In this document: positions 57,501 through 64,000 of the stretch, piece by piece
Position numbering within the stretch: the stretch's first letter is position 1
Layout: the number at the start of each line of letters is the position of its first letter
Source of the DNA: Strongylocentrotus purpuratus
Taxonomy: Eukaryota; Echinodermata; Echinoidea; Camarodonta; Strongylocentrotidae
NCBI RefSeq assembly: GCF_000002235.5
Contig: NW_022145597.1
Span: forward strand, 31,254,797 to 31,318,796
Direction of reading: 5' to 3'
DNA: 64,000 nt
Program-made: the position numbers and the translations under genes
The notes under the pieces: model-generated
The model's database searches: none
What the model saw: the letters and a program-made list of their open reading frames with translations, nothing else
What the model was told of the DNA's origin: nothing

Positions 57501-59553
57501 GCACGATGGCTTAAGCATTGTCAGCATATTCCAAAAATTGATTCAAATCATCATGATGGGAATTCAGTGTTAACATAACCTGTCGGGGAGAAAATAAAGC
57601 AAACTATGTAAAAGAGAGATTGTGAGTGAGTGGGTGGGTGTGTGCGTGGGTGTTTTTGTGTGCGCGTGGGTGTGTCTGAGAGAGAGCGGGGGGGGGTGGG
57701 GTGAGGAAAGCGGGGAAGAACATAGGGGAAAAGAAAAAATATTAGGATAGGAGTAGCCGTGTTCATTTGTTTATATTTCATTTGATGACGATTTAAATTC
57801 TACTTCCACACATCAGTGTGCCATCGCATTTGAACCTGATACCAAAGTTACTTCTCTGTTCGTGTTTATTCTCAACTCAAGTGACCAACAGGTCGGCAGC
57901 CCACGAGATCGACAATGTTGGTCTGGCAGGCCTCCTGGAAGAGTTACCCGAGGGTTCCCTATTCTACTGTCTACGAGACAGACTGCACATCCTGGATCTT
58001 CTGACAACTCTACCGAGGGTTCAAAAAACCGACATTAGGGACTTTTAGATTTGCACGTCGACATCTTTGACTGCAACGTGTGACGTCATTTTAAGGCACT
58101 GCGCATGCGTTACGTCGTCTCAGTTGGCGATCGAGAATGCGTCAACCTTGATTTTCCTAAATCTAGTACATACATACATATATATTGGTATTTGTATAGC
58201 GCCTTTACATGCTCAAGGTACTAGTATGCCGCGAGCGCATAAAATATACAGTTCCTCAGGTAGACAAAGGAACATCCTTTCCCTGCTATTATGTAAAAAT
58301 GTGTAGAACAGGTGTCACATGCATATTCACCTCTTCTACACATTTTTACATAATAGCAGTGAAAGGATGTTCTTTTGTTGAGGGTAGAATGAGGAACTGT
58401 ATATTTTGTCCTCTTTCTTTGTCCGTGATGTTCATAGTGTTACTTCCTGCATGCATGTATCGTCGAGTGCAATCTAAAAGATTTCTAATTGTAGTCAACA
58501 TGGGCAGTTAAGTATGTTGACACGCATAATCAGTCGGCGTTCGTCGTGTTCTCGTTCACTCAATCTAAAAGTCCCTATTGTCGGTTTACTGGGATCTCCC
58601 TTTATGCAAGAGATAATCTTCTCTTTGTGGGGATCCACTAAACCCCTTCTCTCTCACCTAATTCATCGTTCTGTATGACGACCTTCTTCTTGGCTGGTGA
58701 TAAGAGGTTTTTAGCTGCATCCGAAGCGAATGATTCAAGAAGTTCCATAATGCTACTAGCGTGCTTCTTTGCGGATGTCGAATTCTACAGGGAATTAAAA
58801 AAACACGAACTTTTATTCAAAACGCTGAGGTACTTCACGCCGAGATTTTTGCTAAATTCCCTCTTATATTTCATCTTAAATTTGTTTGTCCTATATCGAC
58901 TAAACATTTCCTATCTTGATCTGTGTCTCTGTTTGTTATTCTGCTTATTGCTATTATTGCTTTTATGAATTGATATTGAATGCATACCGGTAATTATAAT
59001 ATCGAGGGTTCAGTGACACAAAGACGTAAGTCCATATTTTGCCATAATGAGTATTTGATATCAAAATGTTCGGAAATATGTGGACTTTCCAAGAAACACA
59101 AATACTTAACTCCACCCAACACCCCATTGAAGTCGATGGCTAGTGAAACATAGACTTAACTCCTTAAGGCCCAAGTGCTAACTTGGCACATAAACCAATT
59201 TTTCTCGAAATGGCCAAAATGGAGATACGTCTTTGTGTCACTGACCCCTCGATATGTTTCCACAAGGACCAGACAAAGAATACTATTGCATGGTTACGAT
59301 TTTTGAAATATAAAAAGCCGCATTTTTGGGCAGGATGTCAATCACTTCTCCCTAAAAGATTCTCAATGATAACTTCACGATGTGGTATCTGTGGGGAAAG
59401 CTGGAATACTCCTCCAAAACTAAGGATGTTCATACGTTCAGGACCTATTGACTTATTTAGTATACAAATTGTAAACATGATCTTTTTAACAATGCTTTAT
59501 TTTAAATTTACAAACCAACGCCATTACTAGTTCAGAACCCCCCCCCCCCCAAA

Positions 59554-59602
<49 letters not shown>

Positions 59603-62600
59603 GCATGCTTCTACTACAAAGGTTACTAATGATGACCAGACAGAGGCCCATCCGACATAGCAACAACTAATATATCAATCCTACATTCTGACTTACTGTA
59701 ATACCATAGCTTTGAGCAGGTGAATGCAAAGCTCGTCATGAACTGTGTGAGGTAGAAACCATTCGTGTATTTGAATACCATGTGAATTGGTCTATTGTTA
59801 AATTAATTCCAATTCATGGACATCAGTTAGAAATATTTCGCATTTGTCTAGGAAATATCTAATGATGAATCTGACTTCTATTTGAAATACTCAAGTGCAT
59901 TTGAATAAAAATCCATTTCTATTTAAGCTTTCCAGGTGGTGAATTAGTGTATTCTGTTTTGTCATTTTGTATGCCAAACACTTTCCATTCGTTAGACAAC
60001 ATGCCAAGAAGTTTTCGGGTAGTGGAGCACCAAATTTGTTGATTTACAAAAAGAATGGACAACCGACGAATTACCCCTATGTCACAACATGGATTTGTTT
60101 GAACAAATTATTGTTTGATTTGTTTTCAAGAACGATTCGATAAATCTTTTATCATCATTAACAGCAACCTGTCCAAGAAAGGTTCATTGGCCTTTTCATA
60201 CTGCCAAATAACGGTCACTTTAAGTTCTGGTAAAAGAAGACGACCATTTAAAGTACCTCTGAAGATACTGTATCGGGATCCGTCAAAGTGTCGTTCGGTA
60301 CAAGAATGGTTTTGACAATGTCCAAGAACGTCTGTAAACAACAAGAGGAAACAAATATTTTTGAGGATTAGAGCAACAGTGATTGGCACAACTATAGGAA
60401 AAACACATGGGGGACACTTGGAAGTCGAGACACGAATTGGTAAGTTCTTGACGCAACTGTGCGACATCTTTATGAAAATCCCTCTCAGCCTAATCCTTAA
60501 AAATTTGTAAGCATTTTAATTTCGTTGCCGAGCTGTCAGGTTTTGAGTATTGACTTGCTGATGCGAAGAGGAAACCAGATCTAAACCCCAAAGCCGATCA
60601 ATTTAAAGTTTCTGTATAAGGTTTATACTGGCAATGATCTACAATAAAATTCACCAGCCCTTGTTATTATAAATTTTATATGAATTTAATGAGATTGAAT
60701 TTGATTCATATGTCATTCATTTGTAACAGAATGTGTATTTAAACAAAAAAGTTGAGTACAAAACTTTTAATGCCTTCCGAATGTCAGAAGAAGCAGGTGA
60801 TTTATTCACATTTTATGTTTAATTCTAGTATTATGTTTCTGGAACAGAATTATAAATTCCATCCAAACCCAAATTCCCACCCTCCTCCGCATCAGTGTTA
60901 TAAACATAATATATCACGTTTGGGATATCACGCTAAAATAAGAAAGTCTCTTCATCGTTTTCGTAACCAGGTAAACTTCACCAATACACCTTAGTTCCTT
61001 TCTAAAATTCATATCTGTTGCATTTAAGTGTCAAATAGACGATGACTTGTAAATATTGACAGAACAGACCTGAGCCGTTTCTTTCGTGGAGGCTGCTTGG
61101 GATGAAACGGCAGACAAGGTTCCCTTGATGCTGTCGATATCCTCTTTGTTCAATTGCCCTGATGACTGTTGTGTCAGGTTGTCAACGACATTGAGCGCTG
61201 TGGACGCTGTCTCAAAGGTTACAGTAATGTTAGCATCGGTGACAGCTTTGAAGACTTCTTCAACCTGTTTCATGAGATATAACAGGGATAATCTTTGTGA
61301 CATCTAAAAAAATAGATTTCTATGGCCATTTACTCTTCGTCTGTTATAATACCCGTTGCACACGAGGCGGGCGTCATTGCAATTTGCGTTATTACTCGCA
61401 CGATTCAATTAATTTGCCGGCGTAATAATGCCTTGTAATAATTATGCCACAGGCATAACTCACTATTGCAGCATAATTTATGCAAGGAGTTCTATCGATT
61501 ACCCGAGGAAATCAAAATATGCCGCAGGCAACCAAGTTTATCTCACTTGCTCAATTAAAAAAAGAAGAAATTAATTGGCTAGTATCCAAAATACAGGTAT
61601 ATGTCAGTGATTCATTGCATGTTGTCCAAACGCCAACTGTCGATTTTTAAAGAGAATGTTGGCCCGAATAACATGGTCATTTTTGCAAGGTAACTGTGGC
61701 TACATTTTCAAACAAAGTATTATTGGCAAAGTGGATCTTCTTCTCCGCCCGACATGTCATACTCACCCCCTTAGCTTTAACAATCTCACTTTGTACTTTT
61801 TGCTCGGAGCCCGTAGTCGTAGCGGGCGACCGGCTACCACTTGGGTTACCACCCGTCCCACTGGGTAGAATCGTTGATGATGGAGCGAGCGTCGGATCTG
61901 CATTTTTCTTTGTTTTTTGTCCATCCGTTGGCACAATCGAACTAGTAATACTTGTACTATGAGCTGTTGTCGAGTTCTGTACCTGTCCAGGGGCTGTTAT
62001 TTTTGCGACAACCAACGCTGTGGTTGCTTCAGTATTACTACTCGTTACTTTGGTTATAGAGTTGGGCGTTGTCACAGCTGCAGGAGTGGTAGGGTTCCCT
62101 TGAGGCGTTGGAGACGCTGTAGACCCCCCTAGAGAAAGAGAGTCGGAATTTCAATATCAATCGGACAGCAAGAATGTCAACAAAGAACGGCGAATGTTAC
62201 CCACTAAGAAAATGCCCTCTCTAGATTATTTCGGAAACGGACAGTCCAGAAGACCGACAATAATTGATGAAAACGACAGGCCACGAGAATGTCAGCCTAC
62301 AAGACCGACCGCCTACGAGACTGACATCCTTACAAGAACGATTATGTTGGTCTGGTGAACCATTAGAGAAGTTGTCAGAAGACCCGCAAGACGGACACTG
62401 TCAGTCTTATGGGCTCTCGGTCTCCAAGGCCATTGGTCTCGTTAACCCTCAGATGATCTTCAGATGGTCCACGAGACCTAAATGGCAGTCTGTCGATCTT
62501 GTGTTCTGTCTGTCGGTCTCATAGGCTGTAGCCTGCTTGGAAATGTTTTCATATCTAATGTTGATAGACCGGGTAACCAACAAAAATTAGGGTCGGCACA

Positions 62601-63667
62601 TTTTATGTGCGTGTGTATATGTGTGTGTATATGGGAATGTGTGCGTACGTTTGTGTGTGTGTGTACCTAAGTTATTCCCCCGGATTTTTAGAAACAGGCT
62701 GGTTGCGCCCCCTAAATCGACCAGTGTTTAAATTCTTCTTGAATTTTGAAATTTCACATCAAGAATTTTGTTTTTCTTACCACTCCCGCCTATGAATGAC
62801 GTCAACTCGAAGCGCAAACACGGTAAGGTATTATTTGCGACCGGATAAATACGAATAAGCTGACAGTACATCGGATTGGGTAACGTCTGCATAACGACCA
62901 TGTTGGAACTCCAGGATCCCTCAAAGATCTGTGATTAAATACAAATGAGAACAACAAACAAAAGTGGAATTTCCAAACTTCAAATAATACCAATTATCAT
63001 GATGATAACGAAAACAATTTATGGCTGCTGATAAAGTAATATTGTTGGGGGAAAGACTGATCTGGTGGTGAAAGGGAAAGAAATATGAGTGCATCAATTA
63101 TTGTGAGTTATCGGAGGAAAAAAATATATATTTGTGACCATGCGACGATAGTGTCATTAAAATATACCTTACAATACTATATGGCACCTCACCGGAAGTT
63201 AAGTTACACCTTAAGTCGTGTGTTTGTAACTTTGCACCCCTAAATATAGAAATTGCTGCCTTGTTTACTATAGCACTTGTTACGGTAAGTGGTGTACATT
63301 CTTGGTTAGGAGTACACAGGTTCTCCTTTGCTTAAAATAATTAACCCCTTGATTAAGAGTATTAACTGCACTCTTGCTTAGAGGTAAAACGCTGCACCTG
63401 TACAATTTTTCACTTTTTGTAAAGGGTACAGAGCTGCACCTTTATACCTAGGTGAAACGTTGCACTCCTAAAGTGTACAATTTATACTTAATGAATACAT
63501 TTTGTATTTAATTCACTTTTACTTACAGTTGGGTAATCCAGGTTGTCGTAGTTAAGCCAGGTATCTCCATCATTGCTGACCCGGATGTAATATTTGGTGA
63601 CCCAATCAGTGTATTCCCTGCCCTGGATCATGATTCCATTCAAGACCACCTCTCTTTCCATATTAAC
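48023..63667 (-). CDS. Adhesion GPCR with discoidin domain, mucin stalk and GAIN/GPS (5' end outside window)
   Basis: Class B2 seven-transmembrane receptor. Nineteen exons join in phase to 831 residues. In order: residues 1 to about 95, the C-terminal two thirds of a discoidin (F5/8 type C) domain; about 97-217, a Thr/Ser/Pro-rich mucin-like stalk; about 218-505, a GAIN domain ending in a GPS with Trp, four Cys and the cleavage triad His-Leu-Thr at residues 501-503; about 520-765, seven transmembrane segments with typical aGPCR motifs (IHTNLCIALL, LLHYLFTSTFSWMLMEGIYI, GFTWIFGLLAA, FNSLQGVFIFIVNCLMNEE); then about 65 residues of Ser/Thr-rich cytoplasmic tail. Family knowledge predicts self-cleavage between Leu and Thr and tethered-agonist activation by the TNFAILLQV segment. 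The ligand is unknown; a discoidin domain suggests binding to carbohydrate, lipid or matrix. The subfamily is not resolved. The gene looks intact within the window. Confidence 0.92.
48697..48958. repeat. Minisatellite of AAGTTTAAGTAAAAGGTTC units
   Basis: About eight diverged units of about 30-33 bp built from AAGTTAAAAAAGTTTAAG and AAAGGTTCAAGTT. It ends about 15 bp from exon R of the receptor. Confidence 0.85.
48973..49014 (-). CDS. Adhesion GPCR exon R: end of TM7
   Basis: 14 codons, GVFIFIVNCLMNEE, phase 0 at both ends; acceptor TTGCAG, donor GTGAGG. The sequence is the usual aGPCR continuation after FNSLQ. Confidence 0.95.
49235..49500. mobile_element. hAT-like MITE with perfect 8-bp target duplication
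   Basis: It begins CAGGCGCGGATCC and ends with the imperfect reverse complement GGATCGCGCCTG. The 8 bp CTGTGACA sit on both sides (49227-49234 and 49501-49508). The 266-bp interior has poly-G and poly-C runs and two direct copies of GAGCGAAATATCG, with no coding capacity. An 8-bp duplication and CAG...CTG ends fit the hAT superfamily. Confidence 0.85.
49823..49949 (-). CDS. Adhesion GPCR exon Q: TM6 and TM7
   Basis: Reads RAGVRAVLLLQPLLGFTWIF through MFVIFNSLQ. GxTWxFG and FNSLQ are class signatures. Donor GTGAGC. Confidence 0.95.
50805..50890 (-). CDS. Adhesion GPCR exon P: TM5 end and intracellular loop 3
   Basis: Reads INTTVLIMVIRVFMALKANL then DKTEAERL. Phase 0 in and phase 2 out; donor GTAGGT. 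Confidence 0.9.
51384..51450 (-). CDS. Adhesion GPCR exon O: extracellular loop 2 and TM5 start
   Basis: Reads YCWLSVENGFMWAFASPVLA then VLA; CWLS is the usual loop 2 cysteine motif. Donor GTAAGT. Confidence 0.92.
52017..52083 (-). CDS. Adhesion GPCR exon N: TM4
   Basis: Reads GSPLVIIAVSLGLRLDGYGT then DD. Phase 1 in and phase 2 out; donor GTAAGT. Confidence 0.92.
52320..52515. mobile_element. Second copy of the hAT-like MITE, left end missing
   Basis: It shares GAGCAAAATATCGGCCGGCA, the following TTTTCAAATTTCAGCACAC stretch and the right terminus GGATCCGCGCCTG with the copy at 49235-49500. The left inverted repeat is absent. It abuts the partial exon copy. Confidence 0.8.
52516..52605 (-). 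pseudogene. Partial duplicate of adhesion GPCR exon M (3' half with donor)
   Basis: On the - strand it reads LMQSRSAFGKGGKTWMYMVA then GW, followed by a GTAAGG donor. It aligns to the last third of exon M plus its donor (52712-52801) with few differences. It has no counterpart of the first part of the exon and no good acceptor, so it is probably non-functional. Confidence 0.8.
52719..52869 (-). CDS. Adhesion GPCR exon M: TM3 and start of TM4
   Basis: Reads ELCTSIAVLLHYLFTSTFSW through TWMYMVAGW, including the TM3 Cys that pairs with extracellular loop 2. Phase 0 in, phase 1 out; donor GTAAGA. A partial copy lies at 52516-52605. Confidence 0.93.
53265..53367 (-). CDS. Adhesion GPCR exon L: TM2
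   Basis: Reads KLMKSQRTIIHTNLCIALLS through IGIERTASS, with the IHxNLCxxL motif of aGPCR TM2. Donor GTAAAA. Confidence 0.93.
53846..53917. repeat. Telomere-like array in receptor intron
   Basis: Three perfect TTAGGG units plus variants, preceded by CATTTTGTCAAAGATATA and followed by GAAGTTGAAGTTGGG, the same flanks as at 4050-4160. Confidence 0.8.
54072..54178 (-). CDS. Adhesion GPCR exon K: TM1
   Basis: Reads VLSLAHRVTLDMLTYIGLAL and onward through TM1 to STFVLL. Phase 0 in and phase 2 out; donor GTAAGT. Confidence 0.93.
54306..54546. repeat. (TAG)n microsatellite
   Basis: About 240 bp of TAG/AGT units with AGA and AGG interruptions, followed by (AAT)n; in the intron between exons J and K of the receptor. 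Confidence 0.9.
55057..55186 (-). CDS. Adhesion GPCR exon J: GPS motif
   Basis: Reads WSTVGCYRNQTNGSQITCRC then DHLTNFAILLQV. All GPS landmarks are present. Phase 2 in, phase 0 out; donor GTAGGT. Confidence 0.95.
55096..55101 (-). other. GPS autoproteolysis site (Leu/Thr)
   Basis: Codons for Leu (55099-55101) and Thr (55096-55098) follow the His codon of the HLT triad. Family knowledge places self-cleavage between Leu and Thr, leaving TNFAILLQV as the tethered agonist. Confidence 0.85.
55645..55935. repeat. Fold-back element with GGGTGTTTCACA ends
   Basis: Left arm (from about 55645) and right arm (to about 55935) are inverted copies: GGTGTTTCAC, AAGATCGACT, TTAACTATG and GGCCATTCA on the left reappear reverse-complemented on the right. 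The centre is a short GAGAAACCAG/CTGGTTTCTC stem with unique sequence between. Confidence 0.75.
55956..56011 (-). CDS. Adhesion GPCR exon I
   Basis: Short exon DANTTNTQSLCVFWEFLE, the conserved CVFW element just before the GPS. Phase 0 in, phase 2 out; donor GTAAGA. Confidence 0.9.
56407..56450. repeat. Poly-C and (AC)n run
   Basis: C run followed by AC dinucleotides, 30 bp from the donor side of receptor exon H. Confidence 0.9.
56480..56670 (-). CDS. Adhesion GPCR exon H: GAIN beta sandwich
   Basis: Reads VTISAVVFNNLHLTSSSQLG through PIELVLELNE, matching the SxVFNNL and VxxxxxxLxEPIxLxL pattern of GAIN subdomain B. Donor GTGAGG. Confidence 0.9.
57208..57330 (-). CDS. Adhesion GPCR exon G: GAIN beta strands
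   Basis: Reads VLQLTKISPEDTANITEPVI through FPPAVFRGRN. Phase 1 in and out; acceptor GTAACAG, donor GTGAGA. Confidence 0.87.
58026..58587. mobile_element. DNA element with 25-bp inverted ends, carrying a nested MITE
   Basis: AAACCGACATTAGGGACTTT (left) continues to TTAGAT; the right end is the reverse complement with one mismatch. The family 1 fold-back MITE (58240-58439) and a short SINE-tail piece (about 58168-58235) sit inside. No transposase frame was seen. Confidence 0.7.
58240..58439. repeat. Fold-back MITE, family 1, left-truncated copy
   Basis: It shares AAAATATACAGTTCCTCAGG, TAGACAAAGGAACATCC and the central AATGTGTAGAACAGGTGTCA with 22575-22788. The right end GATGTTCATAGTG is preserved; the outer 30 bp or so of the left end are missing. 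Confidence 0.85.
58658..58784 (-). CDS. Adhesion GPCR exon F: GAIN helices
   Basis: Reads NSTSAKKHASSIMELLESFA and onward. Phase 0 in and phase 1 out; it is needed to bridge the phases of exons E and G. Acceptor CTGTAG, donor GTGAGA. Confidence 0.85.
59001..59253. repeat. MITE, family 2, copy 2
   Basis: It starts ATCGAGGGTTCAGTGACACA and ends with the near-perfect reverse complement TGTGTCACTGACCCCTCGAT. It lies in the receptor intron between exons E and F. Confidence 0.88.
59536..59600. repeat. Poly-C, poly-A and (AT)n run
   Basis: Three consecutive simple repeats: C run, A run, then about 16 AT units. Confidence 0.9.
60257..60331 (-). CDS. Adhesion GPCR exon E: small GAIN exon
   Basis: 25 codons, TFLDIVKTILVPNDTLTDPD then TVSSE, phase 0 at both ends. 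Acceptor TTTACAG is good; donor GTACTT is weaker than the others. It is placed by fit to the helical GAIN pattern between exons D and F and by phase. Confidence 0.75.
61070..61264 (-). CDS. Adhesion GPCR exon D: start of GAIN domain
   Basis: 65 codons, phase 0 at both ends (VEEVFKAVTDANITVTFETA onward). Predicted alpha-helical, as in GAIN subdomain A, with N-glycosylation sequons NIT and NLT. Confidence 0.85.
61767..62128 (-). CDS. Adhesion GPCR exon C: mucin-like stalk
   Basis: 121 residues very rich in Thr, Ser, Pro and Ala with few aromatic residues, so probably heavily O-glycosylated. It joins exon B in phase 1 and exon D in phase 0; donor GTGAGT. Confidence 0.85.
62230..62540. repeat. 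GACCGAC/GGTCTC-rich degenerate repeat
   Basis: Short motifs AGACCGAC, ACGAGAC and their complements alternate across about 300 bp. A related piece at about 57895-58010 shares ATGTTGGTCTGG. Confidence 0.45.
62781..62928 (-). CDS. Adhesion GPCR exon B: discoidin part 2
   Basis: Reads IFEGSWSSNMVVMQTLPNPM, QLIRIYPV and LPCLRFELTSF, the closing strands of an F5/8C domain including the RIYP and Cys-Leu-Arg-Phe-Glu-Leu elements. Phase 0 in, phase 1 out. Confidence 0.92.
63527..63667 (-). CDS. Adhesion GPCR exon A: discoidin (F5/8C) part 1
   Basis: 47 codons, phase 0 at both ends. It reads EVVLNGIMIQGREYTDWVTK then YYIRVSNDGDTWLNY, the characteristic core of F5/8 type C domains (GxxxQGR, DxWVTxYxVxxSxDGxxW). 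Donor GTAAGT; acceptor TTCAG. Confidence 0.93.
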
Positions 63668-64000
63668 CTGAATTCAGTTAAAAAAAAAAAAAAATGCAAT
63701 TGAAGATAAACACATATGTATGATTCACTTTGTAACTGAATTTATAGAGAGGAAAGGTCTAGATTTCCTCCTTAAGCTGACTCCGCTTTTGAATTTAAAT
63801 ATGAATTCAAAAATCTTTACTGTCGAAACGTCTACATAATTCCCTTCACAACCCGCTCATGATCCCTTGCTCCCCTCATTCTCTTCTAAATAGTTGCATT
63901 AGGGTATGTTATGCAATCTATGCAGACGAACCCAGCACAATAACAGGTTGCATTCAGGGACATTATGTTTTCTTTCCTTCGGGCCAATGGTATCACGTTC
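63668..64000 (-). other. Intron or 5' part of the adhesion GPCR, no exon found
   Basis: The missing first third of the discoidin domain and the signal peptide should lie to the right. Nothing in this stretch translates into a discoidin start with splice sites. Confidence 0.5.

Larger units (their letters stand above)
48221..63526 (-). other. Adhesion GPCR introns (18)
   Basis: Notable contents: minisatellite 48697-48958; hAT-like MITE 49235-49500; partial MITE 52320-52515 next to a partial exon copy 52516-52605; telomere-like array 53846-53917; (TAG)n 54306-54546; fold-back element 55645-55935; poly-C plus (AC)n 56407-56450; DNA element 58026-58587 with a nested MITE; MITE 59001-59253; poly-C, poly-A and (AT)n at 59536-59600; GACCGAC-rich repeat 62230-62540. 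The introns at 49950-50804, 50891-51383, 51451-52016, 56671-57207, 61265-61766 and 62929-63526 show only AT-rich or unremarkable sequence. Confidence 0.7.

Noticed and set aside
1-64000. CRISPR array, bacterial operons or virus-derived elements
   Set aside because: The genes are spliced animal genes; no direct-repeat/spacer array, no LTR pair and no capsid or envelope-like frame was recognised.

Overview
The window looks like nuclear DNA of a marine deuterostome invertebrate, most likely an echinoderm and perhaps a sea urchin. The reasons are short exons in long AT-rich introns, abundant small fold-back DNA elements, tRNA-headed SINEs, LINE fragments, long GA/CT/TAG microsatellites, poly-C/poly-G runs and three animal genes. 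The species call is inference; the gene calls rest on exon-by-exon translation with matching splice sites and reading phase.

Region 1 (1-28500): the 3' part of a glypican of the GPC3/GPC5 (Dally-like) group on the + strand. Five exons (11653-12350, 12715-12968, 22418-22547, 25363-25543, 25969-26201) join in frame and give about 497 residues: most of the Cys-rich domain (10 of the 14 usual cysteines), a serine-glycine heparan-sulfate attachment cluster and a C-terminal GPI signal. The exon or exons with the signal peptide and first cysteines were not found and probably lie left of the window.

Region 2 (28500-43250): a short repeat-rich gap, then a complete SUCLA2 gene (+ strand, 12 coding exons, 452 residues), the ATP-specific beta subunit of mitochondrial succinyl-CoA ligase. 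Its tenth intron holds a 5'-truncated LINE that starts within tens of bases of the splice donor, followed by a terminal-inverted-repeat element.

Region 3 (43250-64000): an intergenic stretch, then on the - strand, tail-to-tail with SUCLA2, an adhesion GPCR. Nineteen phase-consistent exons (48023-63667) encode 831 residues: the C-terminal two thirds of a discoidin (F5/8 type C) domain, a Thr/Ser-rich mucin-like stalk, a GAIN domain with an intact GPS cleavage motif, seven transmembrane segments and a Ser/Thr-rich tail. Discoidin on an adhesion GPCR is not part of the vertebrate repertoire, so this is the most interesting protein here. The gene continues to the right of the window.

The rest is mobile-element and tandem-repeat sequence. 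It includes several MITE families with two copies in the window, a hAT-like MITE with a perfect 8-bp target duplication, an interspersed repeat carrying telomere-like TTAGGG arrays, and a partial duplication of one receptor exon. The three genes show no shared pathway: one is a cell-surface proteoglycan, one a TCA-cycle enzyme subunit and one a surface receptor. I recognised no LTR or virus-derived element.
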